From NCBI GenBank assembly GCA_026393115.1, contig JAPLAU010000008.1, forward strand, positions 186,001 to 250,000: a stretch of DNA of 64,000 bases, given 5' to 3'. The notes beneath the pieces are model-generated. The model worked only from the letters and a program-made list of their open reading frames with translations, did not search any database and was not told the origin of the DNA. Within the stretch, counting starts at the first letter, position 1, and every line of letters begins with the position of its first letter. The translations under genes were made by a program, and so were the position numbers. The DNA is from Actinomycetota bacterium. GTDB lineage: Bacteria > Actinomycetota > Actinomycetes > S36-B12 > CAIYMF01. Below are positions 55,323-63,770 of this stretch, one piece after another.

Positions 55323-55567
55323 GTGGCATGCAGATCTTCGTCAAACCGCTGACAGGAAAGACAATTACCCTTGATGTTGAGTCGTCGGACTCCATCGAAA
55401 ACGTCAAGCAAAAGATTTACGACAAGGAAGGCATCCCGGTCGCGGAGCAACAGCTCATCTTCGCGGACCAGGTACTTCTCAACGGTAAGACACTCGCCGA
55501 TTACAGCATTGTGAAGGAATCAACGCTGAACCTGATTCGCCTCGTGCGCCAGACAGGCATCGTGACG
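55297..55567. repeat. 8-bp direct repeat bracketing the ubiquitin-like segment
   Basis: TCGTGACG at 55297-55304 and again at 55560-55567, 263 bp apart. Removing one copy and the 255 bases between restores a single reading frame from the Tat-signal gene into the beta-sandwich half (GACTGGGTCGTCGTGACG joined to TACACAGAGGCC). Confidence 0.6.
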
Positions 55568-55906
55568 TACACAGAGGCCGGGCTCACTGCGCCCAAGTCG
55601 GGTGGTGGTCGCTTGGCATCTCTCGGTCACAACACCACCATGGGCCAACATGTGCGCGAGTTGACTGCGGGTTCGTACACACTCGGGTTCTACGCTCAAG
55701 GGTCACTGTCTTTCGTCGTACAATTTTTCAACAAGAAGGGCGCCTCAACTGCGCGCTACACCGGCAGTTTCACCGCCATCACCCTTGATCCGTTCAAGCT
55801 GCCCTGTGCGGCACCCAAGGGAAGTGTCTCGGCAAACATCACGTTCTCGACGCTGGCTGACGGTGAGGCGGCCCTGATTGATGTCGTCAGCCTGACGCGT
55901 AACTGA
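55319..55906 (+). CDS. Ubiquitin domain fused to C-terminal half of a beta-sandwich domain
   Basis: 195 residues. After MSG, residues 4-79 (55328-55555) align with eukaryotic ubiquitin without gaps: [57 protein letters not shown]. By hand 50 of 76 residues are identical to human ubiquitin. Lys 6, 11, 27, 29, 33 and 63 and the Leu8/Ile44 patch (Ile at 70) are kept; Lys48 is Gln and the terminal GlyGly is GlnThr, so normal conjugation is impossible. The remaining ~116 residues continue the beta-sandwich begun in the upstream frame ([15 protein letters not shown]). No signal peptide of its own; ATGA coupling to the Tat gene. GC of the ubiquitin segment is 51% by count, lower than surroundings. 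Confidence 0.85.
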   Translation: MSGMQIFVKPLTGKTITLDVESSDSIENVKQKIYDKEGIPVAEQQLIFADQVLLNGKTLADYSIVKESTLNLIRLVRQTGIVTYTEAGLTAPKSGGGRLASLGHNTTMGQHVRELTAGSYTLGFYAQGSLSFVVQFFNKKGASTARYTGSFTAITLDPFKLPCAAPKGSVSANITFSTLADGEAALIDVVSLTRN

Positions 55907-55923
55907 GTTCAAAGCAGCCTGGC

Positions 55924-55978
55924 TGCAGATCTTCGTTGCGTTCAGCTCATCGACGTCGTCAGCCTCACTAGCGACTAG
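55924..55978 (+). pseudogene. Vestige of a second ubiquitin/beta-sandwich gene copy
   Basis: TGCAGATCTTCGT (55924-55936) repeats the ubiquitin start at 55329-55341. A few bases later a frame reads [11 protein letters not shown] then stop, a near copy of the end [11 protein letters not shown] of the intact gene (19 of 23 bases identical over the core). Only the two ends of a copy appear to remain, as after an internal deletion. Confidence 0.5.
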
Positions 55979-57147
55979 TTAAATGTCTTCTGCAGCCGCG
56001 AGATAGCGGCGTCGAGCACCTCGTACTTCTTGCAAAACGTCCAGCGCACGAAATGGTCGGCTTCACCCCGGTGTTGGCAGAAAGCGTCCACCGGAATGCA
56101 GGCCACACCTGCCTTCTCGGGAAGTCCCCACGCGAAATCTCCACCGTCGTCGTATCCGAGCGGCCGCATATCGCTGACGATGAAGTAGGTACCTTGTGGA
56201 GTAATCGGATCAAGTCCGATCGAGCGCAGCCCGTCGAGCAGGTAGTCGCGTTTGCCCTGCAAATCGGCGGCAAAGCCGGCGAAGTAGTCGCGCGGTAGTT
56301 CAAGTCCGGCAGCGATGGCTTGCTGGAAGGGGCCGCCGCTGACGTAGGACAGGTGCTGACGCACTACGCGCACGGCCGCCATGAGGTCGCGCGGTGCGCA
56401 AGCCCACCCCACCTTCCAACCGGTGAACGAGAAGGATTTTCCACCGCTGCCGAATGTGATCGTGCGCTCGCGCATGCCAGGAAGGGTGGCGATCGACAGG
56501 TGGGTGACTCCGTCGAACAGTAGGTGTTCGTACACCTCGTCACTGAGCACGATGAGATCGTGTTCGATGGCCAGCTTCGCTATGCCGTCAAGCTCGGCCC
56601 GTGTGTATACGGCACCCGTCGGATTATGGGGAGTGTTGATCAGCAGCAGACGCGTTCGCGGCGTAATAGCGGCAGCGAGTGCTTCAAGATCAGGTCGGAA
56701 TCCGGGCCCAAGCGCAACGGTTCGGTAGAGGCCACCTGCAAGGGCCGTCTGCGCCGCGTAAATATCGAATGCCGGCTCGAATGCCAGTAGCTCGTCGCCT
56801 TCATTGAGTAGTCCGAGCAGGGCCGACGCGATGACCTCACTGGCACCTGTGCCGACAACCACCTCGTCCGCTGGGTCGTATTCCAACCCGTACCACTCGA
56901 GCTGGTGTGTGCTGATCGCTGCGCGAAGCGCGGGCTGGCCGTGAGCCGGCGGGTACTGGTTTCCGCGGCCTGAGGTGATCTCGTCAATGGCGATGCGTTG
57001 AAGTTCAACCGGCCCGTCAGTGTCAGGGAAACCTTGACCGAGGTTGACCGAAGAGGTGCGCTGAGCGAGCACGCCCATGTTGCCGAAGATGGATTGTGCG
57101 TAGGGTCGCATCCGCGGCACGAGCCGCTGCAGCTGGTCGTCGCTCAT
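55975..57147 (-). CDS. PLP-dependent aminotransferase class I (DapC-like)
   Basis: 390 residues. Fold-type I with substrate loop NLGQGFPDTDGP, NTPHNPTGAVY, SDEVYEHLLFDG and PLP Lys in SGGKSFSFTGWKVGW; C-terminal Arg in FVRWTFCKK. It is close to the actinobacterial N-succinyldiaminopimelate aminotransferase / kynurenine-aminotransferase-like group; substrate cannot be fixed from sequence. ATG 57147. Stands alone, convergent with the ubiquitin locus. Confidence 0.87.
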   Translation of the reverse strand: MSDDQLQRLVPRMRPYAQSIFGNMGVLAQRTSSVNLGQGFPDTDGPVELQRIAIDEITSGRGNQYPPAHGQPALRAAISTHQLEWYGLEYDPADEVVVGTGASEVIASALLGLLNEGDELLAFEPAFDIYAAQTALAGGLYRTVALGPGFRPDLEALAAAITPRTRLLLINTPHNPTGAVYTRAELDGIAKLAIEHDLIVLSDEVYEHLLFDGVTHLSIATLPGMRERTITFGSGGKSFSFTGWKVGWACAPRDLMAAVRVVRQHLSYVSGGPFQQAIAAGLELPRDYFAGFAADLQGKRDYLLDGLRSIGLDPITPQGTYFIVSDMRPLGYDDGGDFAWGLPEKAGVACIPVDAFCQHRGEADHFVRWTFCKKYEVLDAAISRLQKTFN

Positions 57148-57195
57148 GAGGGAACCCTACGGGTTTGCCCCGCAGATGACAGATGCGGCCGACAA

Positions 57196-58860
57196 CTAGG
57201 CGCGCAGCGCTTGCAGAGTGCGCCACGCCCGGCATGCCAACTGCAGGTTGAAGTTGACGTCGGGTTCGCCAAGTGCCAGTCCCGACACTTCGCGAATGCG
57301 CTGAAGCCGGTATTTCAGCGTGCTGCGGTGAATCGACAGTGAGGCTGCGGTTTCGTCGTAGCGGCCGCCGCATTCGAGGTATTGATGCAAGGTGAGTACC
57401 AGCTCGGCGTGACGGTGTTCGTCGTAGTCGAGGAGCGTGCCGAGCCAGTCGCGCACGAAGCGCTCGACCTCGCGAGGATCTTCAGCCGCTGCGAGCAGGC
57501 GGTACACGCCAAGTTGATCGAACACCGTGACGTTCAGAGATCGCGCGTTTCCGCGTTGCAACTGCAGTGCCAGCAATGCTTCGCGGTGCGAGTTCGGAAA
57601 GTCTTCAACTCCGCGTGTCTGGCCGCCAACACCGATACGACATTGACCGCCCGCGAGTTCACGCATTACTCCCGCATGCAAGTCGTCCCAGTTGATGTCG
57701 CGGTCAGTGAGCAGCACGACGGTTCCTGCTCGTGACACCAACAGCGTTCCGAGGTTGAGATCACGTGCTGCTCGTCGCACCGAGGTGAAGAACTGGTCGT
57801 CGTCGCGCACTCGGCCGCGACCTTCAAACACGACAACTCGGTGTGGTGCCGTGAGGTCACGTTGGAATGCTTCACCGCGCGGCAGCACGGTCTCAGCACT
57901 CGCGCCCGACAGCAGATCCTCGACGAGGTCACGGCGAATGCGCACCTCCGTGTCGGCGACACTGCGCTGGCGGGCGAGTTCCATCGACAAAATGGTGGCG
58001 CCGTATTCGAGCGCTGCCAGGTCTTCATCGCGTGCGTGATCGTCGGGGTCGAGCAACGCGAGAACGGCAACGGAGTCTGGTCGCGGAGAGGCAGCAACCA
58101 TGACGCGACCTGACTCGCGCAGTGGACGTCCTTCGCGCAATAGCCGGCGCAGCAACTGTTCGCGACGCGCTGGCGGATCTTTCGCATACACCGCTGGTTG
58201 CCCGGGGCCGGCCCACGCCCGCAGATTTCCGTAGCGATCTTCGATGATGGTGGGCAAGCCGGTGACTTCATGTACCGCTCGAGCAAGGCTTTCCATGCCT
58301 TCGCCAGAAACTGCGGCGCGCGTGAGTCGATGGTGAATGTCGATGCGCTGCTGCAGCGCTTCCACTGTGTTTTCTAGTTGTTGATTAACGGAGGCCAATT
58401 CGTTAGCGGCGGCGCGCTCAGCTTGGTGCAGTCGACTGTTACGAACCGCCGAGCCGATCTGCTGCGAAAGCACACGTAGCAGGAAGTGCTCATCGTTTTC
58501 GAGTTCGCGTGCAGAGGCGACCACCATGTGGCCGGAGGTAGCAGAGGCACTTCCGAGCGCGTACGCCCATCCCCATTCCTCGTCTGGCAATTCAAGTGAG
58601 CCACCGCCGATTGCTACGTCATCGAGTGTGGGTGGCTGGGTATCGCCCTTCTCACCCGGTGTCCACTGGCGTGATGTTCCGTCAACCGTGCGAACGCCGA
58701 CGAGCCGACATGACGCGAACGAGGGTGCAGCGCTGGCACCCATCCGAAGGATTTGCTGCTCGTCGGTGCTTTCGGTCATGAGCATTGCGAGGACGAGCAA
58801 CGCGTTGAGGCGGGAGAGGTGGTCGCGGGCTGCGAGGCCGACCGCCATCTCCGTGGTCAT
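57196..58860 (-). CDS. PucR-type transcriptional regulator with GAF-like domain
   Basis: 554 residues. N-terminal GAF-like region (~15-150), a short coiled coil (ERAAANELASVNQQLENTVEALQQRID), a second sensor segment, a GGDEF-like degenerate region (CdaR type), and the C-terminal PucR HTH (ETAASLSIHRSTLKYRLQRIREVSGLAL). Such proteins activate catabolic genes. Its ATG overlaps the stop of the MEDS gene upstream, so the two are coupled. Candidate regulator of the nearby oxidoreductase and aldehyde-dehydrogenase genes. Confidence 0.85.
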   Translation of the reverse strand: MTTEMAVGLAARDHLSRLNALLVLAMLMTESTDEQQILRMGASAAPSFASCRLVGVRTVDGTSRQWTPGEKGDTQPPTLDDVAIGGGSLELPDEEWGWAYALGSASATSGHMVVASARELENDEHFLLRVLSQQIGSAVRNSRLHQAERAAANELASVNQQLENTVEALQQRIDIHHRLTRAAVSGEGMESLARAVHEVTGLPTIIEDRYGNLRAWAGPGQPAVYAKDPPARREQLLRRLLREGRPLRESGRVMVAASPRPDSVAVLALLDPDDHARDEDLAALEYGATILSMELARQRSVADTEVRIRRDLVEDLLSGASAETVLPRGEAFQRDLTAPHRVVVFEGRGRVRDDDQFFTSVRRAARDLNLGTLLVSRAGTVVLLTDRDINWDDLHAGVMRELAGGQCRIGVGGQTRGVEDFPNSHREALLALQLQRGNARSLNVTVFDQLGVYRLLAAAEDPREVERFVRDWLGTLLDYDEHRHAELVLTLHQYLECGGRYDETAASLSIHRSTLKYRLQRIREVSGLALGEPDVNFNLQLACRAWRTLQALRA

Positions 58861-59483
58861 GTCGGTTGTGACCCGGCGTATGACGCGAGGAACTCGTCGG
58901 GCTCGAGGTAGTACGGGTTATCGAGGAGACTTCCGCACAAGAGCAACTTGGGGTGCGTGCGCAGTAGGTCAACCACGACGCGACCGTCGAACTTGTCGAG
59001 GTCGTAGAGGCACAAGATCACCTGCGGGTACTGAGGAAGGAAGCGGTTGAGCTCGGATTCGTACTCGACGAGTCCTTCAACGCCGGGAAGTTGACGCAGC
59101 GCCCACGTCATTTCGCCCAGGCTGCGGGCGAAGGTGTAGTCGCCGCTATCGAGGGGGCCGCTGATCGCGGTGTTCCAGAAGTCGATCATCGATTCTTTCG
59201 AGAAGGCACCATCGCGCAGGTAGGTCTCGGTCGAACGCATCAGGTCGACCTGATGGCTGTCGTGGGCGTGCCCCGTTGCATCGTCGGATCCCAATTCGGC
59301 CCACAGGTCGTCGGGCTCGATCTGATCGAGAACGGCGATGCACTTGTCGCCCGCGTCGATGCCGGCGCGTAGATACGGCAGCAGCACCTCGTCGCGCCCG
59401 ACCGAACCACGGTAGAACGCGCAGATGTGGTCACCGGGGGTCATGGTCAATCCGGGCAGACCGAGTTCGATCGTTGCAGTCAC
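58857..59483 (-). CDS. MEDS-domain (DcmR sensory) protein
   Basis: 208 residues. MEDS domain: PGDHICAFYRGSVGRDEVLLPYLRAG, AGDKCIAVLD, SKESMIDFW and the C-terminal LCLYDLDKFDGRVVVDLLRTHP. The domain was described in methanogen and methylotroph regulators such as DcmR (dichloromethane response) and binds an unknown ligand. No DNA-binding or kinase domain is attached; the coupled PucR-type regulator downstream may be its output. Divergent from the quinone-reductase-like gene. Confidence 0.85.
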   Translation of the reverse strand: MTATIELGLPGLTMTPGDHICAFYRGSVGRDEVLLPYLRAGIDAGDKCIAVLDQIEPDDLWAELGSDDATGHAHDSHQVDLMRSTETYLRDGAFSKESMIDFWNTAISGPLDSGDYTFARSLGEMTWALRQLPGVEGLVEYESELNRFLPQYPQVILCLYDLDKFDGRVVVDLLRTHPKLLLCGSLLDNPYYLEPDEFLASYAGSQPT

Positions 59484-59637
59484 ACGTGCCTCCTTGGCCA
59501 GGGCCTTGGGCTCAGGCTAGGGCGTCAGCGGGGCCTAAAACAGACCCACGTGGATACAATTATGCATTCTTCTGGTCACCCGAGGATGAAAATCCGAGAT
59601 CGGGCTCGCCACTAGGCTCGGATTGGAGGTGGCGCAC

Positions 59638-60612
59638 GTGCGTGCAGCGGTGTATTCAGACAAAGGTCCGGCCCATGAAGTGCTCTCGGTGGTGGAGTTA
59701 CCCGACCCTGAGCCGGGGCCAGGTGAGGTGCGAGTACGCGTGAGTGTGTCAGGAGTGAACCCCACTGACTGGAAATCGCGTACGTCTCCCGCGCCGATGG
59801 TGGGCCCGGTGCAGATTCCGAATCAGGATGGTGCCGGAGTCATCGATGCAGTCGGTGACGGCGTCGACCCTGTCCGCGTTGGTGAAAGAGTGTGGGTTTT
59901 CCATGCCGCGCGCGAGCGCGTGAGTGGCACGGCCGCGACCTACTCGGTGGTGCCTGCCGACCAGGCAGTTTCGTTGCCTGCAGACGTCAGCTTCGATCAG
60001 GGCGCGGGCTTGGGCATTCCGTTCATCACGGCGCACGGGTGTCTGTTCTCGGATGGAGCGATCGCTGGTCGCACGGTTCTCATTGCGGGTGGGGCTGGCG
60101 CGGTCGGTCACGCGGCGATTCAGCTTGCGTTGCGTGCAGGAGCAACCGTGATCACCACGGTGAGTTCAGAGGCGAAGGCCGATATCGCGCGCACCGCGGG
60201 TGCCGTGCACATCGTCAACTACCGCGATGCTGATGCCGCCGAGCAGATTCGCGCGATCGCACCGAATGGCGTTGATCGCATCGTTGAGTTGGCGCTGAAG
60301 ACCAACCTTGATCTTGATCTCGCGGTGCTCGCACCGCATGGTGTCATTGTCACGTACGCGACGGAAGTTGCTGGCGACCCGGTCATTCCGGTGCGATCGC
60401 TGATGTCGCCGAATATCACGTTGCGGTTTGCGCTGGTCTACAACTTCACCGACCGGCAGATTTCCGATGCGGTGGCCGATATTAGTGACGCGCTCGCTCA
60501 GGGACAGTTGGTCGCTATGCCCGACCACCACTTCACTCTCGACCAGATTGCCGACGCGCATGACGCAGTCGAAGCTAACGCTGTCGGAAAAGTGCTCGTC
60601 GACATCGGTTGA
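59638..60612 (+). CDS. NADPH:quinone reductase-like zinc-independent MDR enzyme
   Basis: 324 residues of the zeta-crystallin/QOR group: VSVSGVNPTDWKSR, dinucleotide motif VLIAGGAGAVGHAAIQLA, and no zinc ligands. It would reduce quinones or enones with NADPH. GTG 59638 has GGAGGT seven bases upstream. It lies divergent from the MEDS-PucR pair and may be its target. Confidence 0.88.
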   Translation: MRAAVYSDKGPAHEVLSVVELPDPEPGPGEVRVRVSVSGVNPTDWKSRTSPAPMVGPVQIPNQDGAGVIDAVGDGVDPVRVGERVWVFHAARERVSGTAATYSVVPADQAVSLPADVSFDQGAGLGIPFITAHGCLFSDGAIAGRTVLIAGGAGAVGHAAIQLALRAGATVITTVSSEAKADIARTAGAVHIVNYRDADAAEQIRAIAPNGVDRIVELALKTNLDLDLAVLAPHGVIVTYATEVAGDPVIPVRSLMSPNITLRFALVYNFTDRQISDAVADISDALAQGQLVAMPDHHFTLDQIADAHDAVEANAVGKVLVDIG

Positions 60613-60640
60613 TGGCCACGATGTCGACGAGCACGTCTGG

Positions 60641-62068
60641 CTAGATTCCGTACTTCTCCCAGTGCTCACCGAAGAGGTCCTGCTCGGTGAACGTCTTGGG
60701 TGCGATGGTGCGCGACACCCAGGTGAGGTTGAGGAAGTGCTTGGCGTTGACGTTCTCGGTGGTGATGTTGCCACCCCACGAACCGCAACTCAGGCTCAAC
60801 GTAAACGGCAAACCGTTGCGTGCACTTCCGGCGCCCTCATTGAGGTTCTGGTTGACCATGACGCGCGCAGTGCGGGTTCCGAATGCAATCGCATCGACAT
60901 GCGCATCAACGCTGGTGTGGATTCCGCAGGTGTGACCAAGACCCTGGTAGGCCGTGATGTCGTTGATGATCTGCACTGCCTCGTTGATGTCGCTGCCGTA
61001 GCGGTACACGGCCAGAACGACCGAGAGCTTCTCGCCCGAGAAGGGATGCTCGGGGCCGGCACCGTCTTCTTCAACCATGATGAACGACGTGCCAGCAGGG
61101 ATGTCAATGCCTGCGAGCTCGGCGATGGTGGCGGCCGGCTTGGCAATGACGTCGAGGCTGGGAATGTGTCCGCCGTCGGGCCACATGGCCTTCTGCAGCT
61201 TCGCCTTCTCTTCGGCGTTGCACAGGTAGCCACCCAATGCCTGCAGGCGACCAAGGAGGTCGTCGTACACCGCATCAGCGATGACCAGTGAGTTGTCGGC
61301 GAGGCAACTGGTTGCGAGGTCGAATGTCTTGCCGGCGACGATCATCGCTGCGGCATCTTCAAGGTCGCCGGTCTCATCAATGACGTGTACTGAGTTACCG
61401 ACACCGACTCCGTAAGCCGGGGTGCCCGAGCTGTAAGCCGCCTTCACCATTGCAGCGCCACCCGTGGCGACGACGACGTCGGCCTGCTTCATGAGCTCGC
61501 GCGTCTTGTCGATCGAGGGCGACGTGAGGCTGATGATGAGGTCTTCGGGGGCACCGACCTGTGCGCATGCCGCGCGCATCAGTTCGACCGACATCTCGCT
61601 GGTCTTCTTGGTGCGGGGGTGCGGTGCCACGACGATCGCGTTGCGACCCTTGAGCGCCATGAGCGCCTTCATGGGCGGAGTCGCGTCGGGGCCGGTGGTG
61701 GGAATCAGTGCGGCGACGACGCCGACGGGCTTGGCGATCTTCACCAGTCCGCGCGCGGGGTCTTCCTCAACGATGCCCACGGTACGCATGTCGCGCATGT
61801 CGGCGAGCAGACCGTTCACTCGGCGGCCGATTTTGGTGAGCTTGTCGGCGTAGGTGCCAAAGCCACCCTCGTCGACAGCGAGCTGGGCGAGGGCCTCAGC
61901 GTTGTCCTTGCGGACGATGGCCCAACCCACGGCGGTGACAAGGGCGTCAACCTGAGCCTGATCCCAGTCGGCTATTGCCTCCTGGGCGGCCCGGGCGCGC
62001 GCGACGATGGCGCGAACCTCGGCGGCGGGGTCGGGAGCGGATGTGTCAGAGGGGGAGTCAGTGGCCAT
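60641..62068 (-). CDS. CoA-acylating aldehyde dehydrogenase, sulfoacetaldehyde dehydrogenase (SauS)-like
   Basis: 475 residues. Acylating ALDH with catalytic Cys in DLATSCLADNSLVI and conserved AALIPTTGPDATPPMKALMALK, GGYLCNAEEKAKLQKAMWPDG, HPFSGEKLSVVLAVYRY, HTCGIHTSVDAHVDAIA and CGSWGGNITTENVNAKHFLN. From memory these match bacterial sulfoacetaldehyde dehydrogenases (acylating) more than EutE/PduP. Expected reaction: aldehyde + CoA + NAD(P)+ to acyl-CoA. ATG 62068 with GAGGG upstream. Divergent from the 2-KPCC-like gene, which supports a sulfonate or coenzyme M context; substrate is inference. Confidence 0.82.
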   Translation of the reverse strand: MATDSPSDTSAPDPAAEVRAIVARARAAQEAIADWDQAQVDALVTAVGWAIVRKDNAEALAQLAVDEGGFGTYADKLTKIGRRVNGLLADMRDMRTVGIVEEDPARGLVKIAKPVGVVAALIPTTGPDATPPMKALMALKGRNAIVVAPHPRTKKTSEMSVELMRAACAQVGAPEDLIISLTSPSIDKTRELMKQADVVVATGGAAMVKAAYSSGTPAYGVGVGNSVHVIDETGDLEDAAAMIVAGKTFDLATSCLADNSLVIADAVYDDLLGRLQALGGYLCNAEEKAKLQKAMWPDGGHIPSLDVIAKPAATIAELAGIDIPAGTSFIMVEEDGAGPEHPFSGEKLSVVLAVYRYGSDINEAVQIINDITAYQGLGHTCGIHTSVDAHVDAIAFGTRTARVMVNQNLNEGAGSARNGLPFTLSLSCGSWGGNITTENVNAKHFLNLTWVSRTIAPKTFTEQDLFGEHWEKYGI

Positions 62069-62186
62069 GCCCTCAGGTTGGCCGAAGAGCGCACGAGTGC
62101 AATCGGCCCACCCGGGCAAAGGTTAGGCCCAACATGGGCCTGAGAGGACATGGGCTTCCGGAGGCGCAATCGCGAGGGTTGCACCC

Positions 62187-63767
62187 ATGACCACAGACGG
62201 TATGGACATCCGAGACATCAGCATCAGTAACGCCGAGTGGCGCGTCATCATTGATGACTTCGAGGCGGGCGTGAAGGACGGCCCGATTCTCAATATCGAC
62301 CCCGATGATGACCGTGAATACGACGCGATCTTCATCGGCGGCGGCGCAGGTGGTCGCTTCGGGTCGGCGTATATGAAGGCGGCGGGCGGTCGGCAGTTGA
62401 CGATCGACCGCTGGCCCTTCTTGGGCGGATCGTGCCCTCACCTGGCCTGTGTGCCTCACCACCTCTTCTCTGAGGCAGCGCGTGAGCTCGACTTGGCCCG
62501 CACGTTCTCGGGTCGCTTCTGGTACCCCGAGTTCGACGAGAGCAAGGCCTCCATTCTCGAAATGGTCGAACTGTTCCTGAGCGGCCGCAATAGTGCGCAC
62601 TCGTTTATGAACTACCAGAGCAAGGAGCAGTTGGGGATGGAATACATCCTCAACGCCTCGGCGACCGTCATTGACGCCAACACGGTCGAGGTAGCAGGCC
62701 GTACCTTCAAAGCGAAGAACCTCGTGATCGGCACCGGAGCGACCACGCGGGTGCCGGAGGTTCCGGGTATCGACCTCAAGGGTGTGTACGACTACGCGAC
62801 GTTGATCGAGGAACTCGACTACGACCCGCGCTCCTGCGTGATCATCGGCGGCTCGAAGGTCGCGATCGAATACGGTTCGTTCTTCCAGGCCGCCGGTTGT
62901 CAGACCACGATTTTGGCGCGTAGCCCACTCATGGCGGGCAAGGGCTTGCACCACGTTGACGACGACCTGCGTGAATACGTGGTGTGGGGCATGCGTGAGC
63001 GCGGAATTGTGATTCACGACGGAACCGAGACTCTCGAAGTACTCGGAGACGACCGCGTCACCGGTGTTCGCGTCCGCCTATCCGATGGCACGGTGACCGA
63101 TATTCCGTGCGAAATGGTGTTCATCGGAACTGGTGAGCGGGCCAACTCTGATGAATATGTCAAGACGCTCGGAGTCGCTGTCGACGACCGCGACTCGATC
63201 ATCGTCGACGCGCACATGCGCACCAACGTTCCTGGCGTCTATGCGATTGGCGACATCATTGGCCCGCCGATGGAAATGTTCAAGGCGCGCAAGTGTGGAG
63301 TGACGGCTGCACGCAACATCATGGGCGAGGACTACACCTTCGACTTCAGTGAGTACCCCGACTTCTTGCACTCCACCTACGAAATCACCTGGGTGGGATT
63401 GTCTGAACGCGAGGCGCGTGAGAAGTACGACAACGTCATTGTGTTGCAGATGCCGCCACCCGGAGTTCCCTACGGTGACATCCCGCTGCCCTGTGCCGAC
63501 GGAACGATGTTGCTTGCGTTCACGCATCCCGAGCGCACCGGATTCCAGAAGGCGGTCTTCGACGCCACCTCACGCAAGTTGGTGGGTGCTCACCACGTCG
63601 GATACGGAGCCAAGGATGGCTTCCAGTACCTCGACTACCTGATTCACAACGGCGATGGAGTGACCATTGACCAAATGGCAGAGATGAACGAATTGTTCCT
63701 CAACCCCAGCCACTTCATCCAGTTGTCTCGGCTGCGTGCGGGCGCGAAGGACTTGAAGTCGCTGTAG
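62187..63767 (+). CDS. 2-Ketopropyl-CoM carboxylase/oxidoreductase homologue (XecC-like)
   Basis: 526-residue FAD disulfide oxidoreductase. FAD motif AIFIGGGAGGRFGS, redox-active FLGGSCPHLACVPHHLFS (Cys-x4-Cys with the VPHHLF continuation), NAD(P) motif CVIIGGSKVAIEYG, and C-terminal ELFLNPSHFIQLSRLRAG. The Phe and His of FLNPSH correspond to Phe501 and His506 of Xanthobacter 2-KPCC, which replace the usual His-Glu dyad and favour carboxylation. ARTFSGRFWYPEF, SKEQLGMEYILN and YPDFLHSTYE are also shared from memory. Known reaction: reductive cleavage and carboxylation of 2-ketopropyl-CoM to acetoacetate. ATG 62187 with GAGGG eight bases upstream. Actual substrate unproven. Confidence 0.85.
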   Translation: MTTDGMDIRDISISNAEWRVIIDDFEAGVKDGPILNIDPDDDREYDAIFIGGGAGGRFGSAYMKAAGGRQLTIDRWPFLGGSCPHLACVPHHLFSEAARELDLARTFSGRFWYPEFDESKASILEMVELFLSGRNSAHSFMNYQSKEQLGMEYILNASATVIDANTVEVAGRTFKAKNLVIGTGATTRVPEVPGIDLKGVYDYATLIEELDYDPRSCVIIGGSKVAIEYGSFFQAAGCQTTILARSPLMAGKGLHHVDDDLREYVVWGMRERGIVIHDGTETLEVLGDDRVTGVRVRLSDGTVTDIPCEMVFIGTGERANSDEYVKTLGVAVDDRDSIIVDAHMRTNVPGVYAIGDIIGPPMEMFKARKCGVTAARNIMGEDYTFDFSEYPDFLHSTYEITWVGLSEREAREKYDNVIVLQMPPPGVPYGDIPLPCADGTMLLAFTHPERTGFQKAVFDATSRKLVGAHHVGYGAKDGFQYLDYLIHNGDGVTIDQMAEMNELFLNPSHFIQLSRLRAGAKDLKSL

Positions 63768-63770
63768 CCG

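Noticed and set aside
55319-55906. Ubiquitin gene as eukaryotic contamination
   Set aside because: The frame continues seamlessly into a bacterial-type beta-sandwich and is flanked by typical bacterial genes; no intron or eukaryotic flank is seen. Read-level confirmation is still worthwhile.
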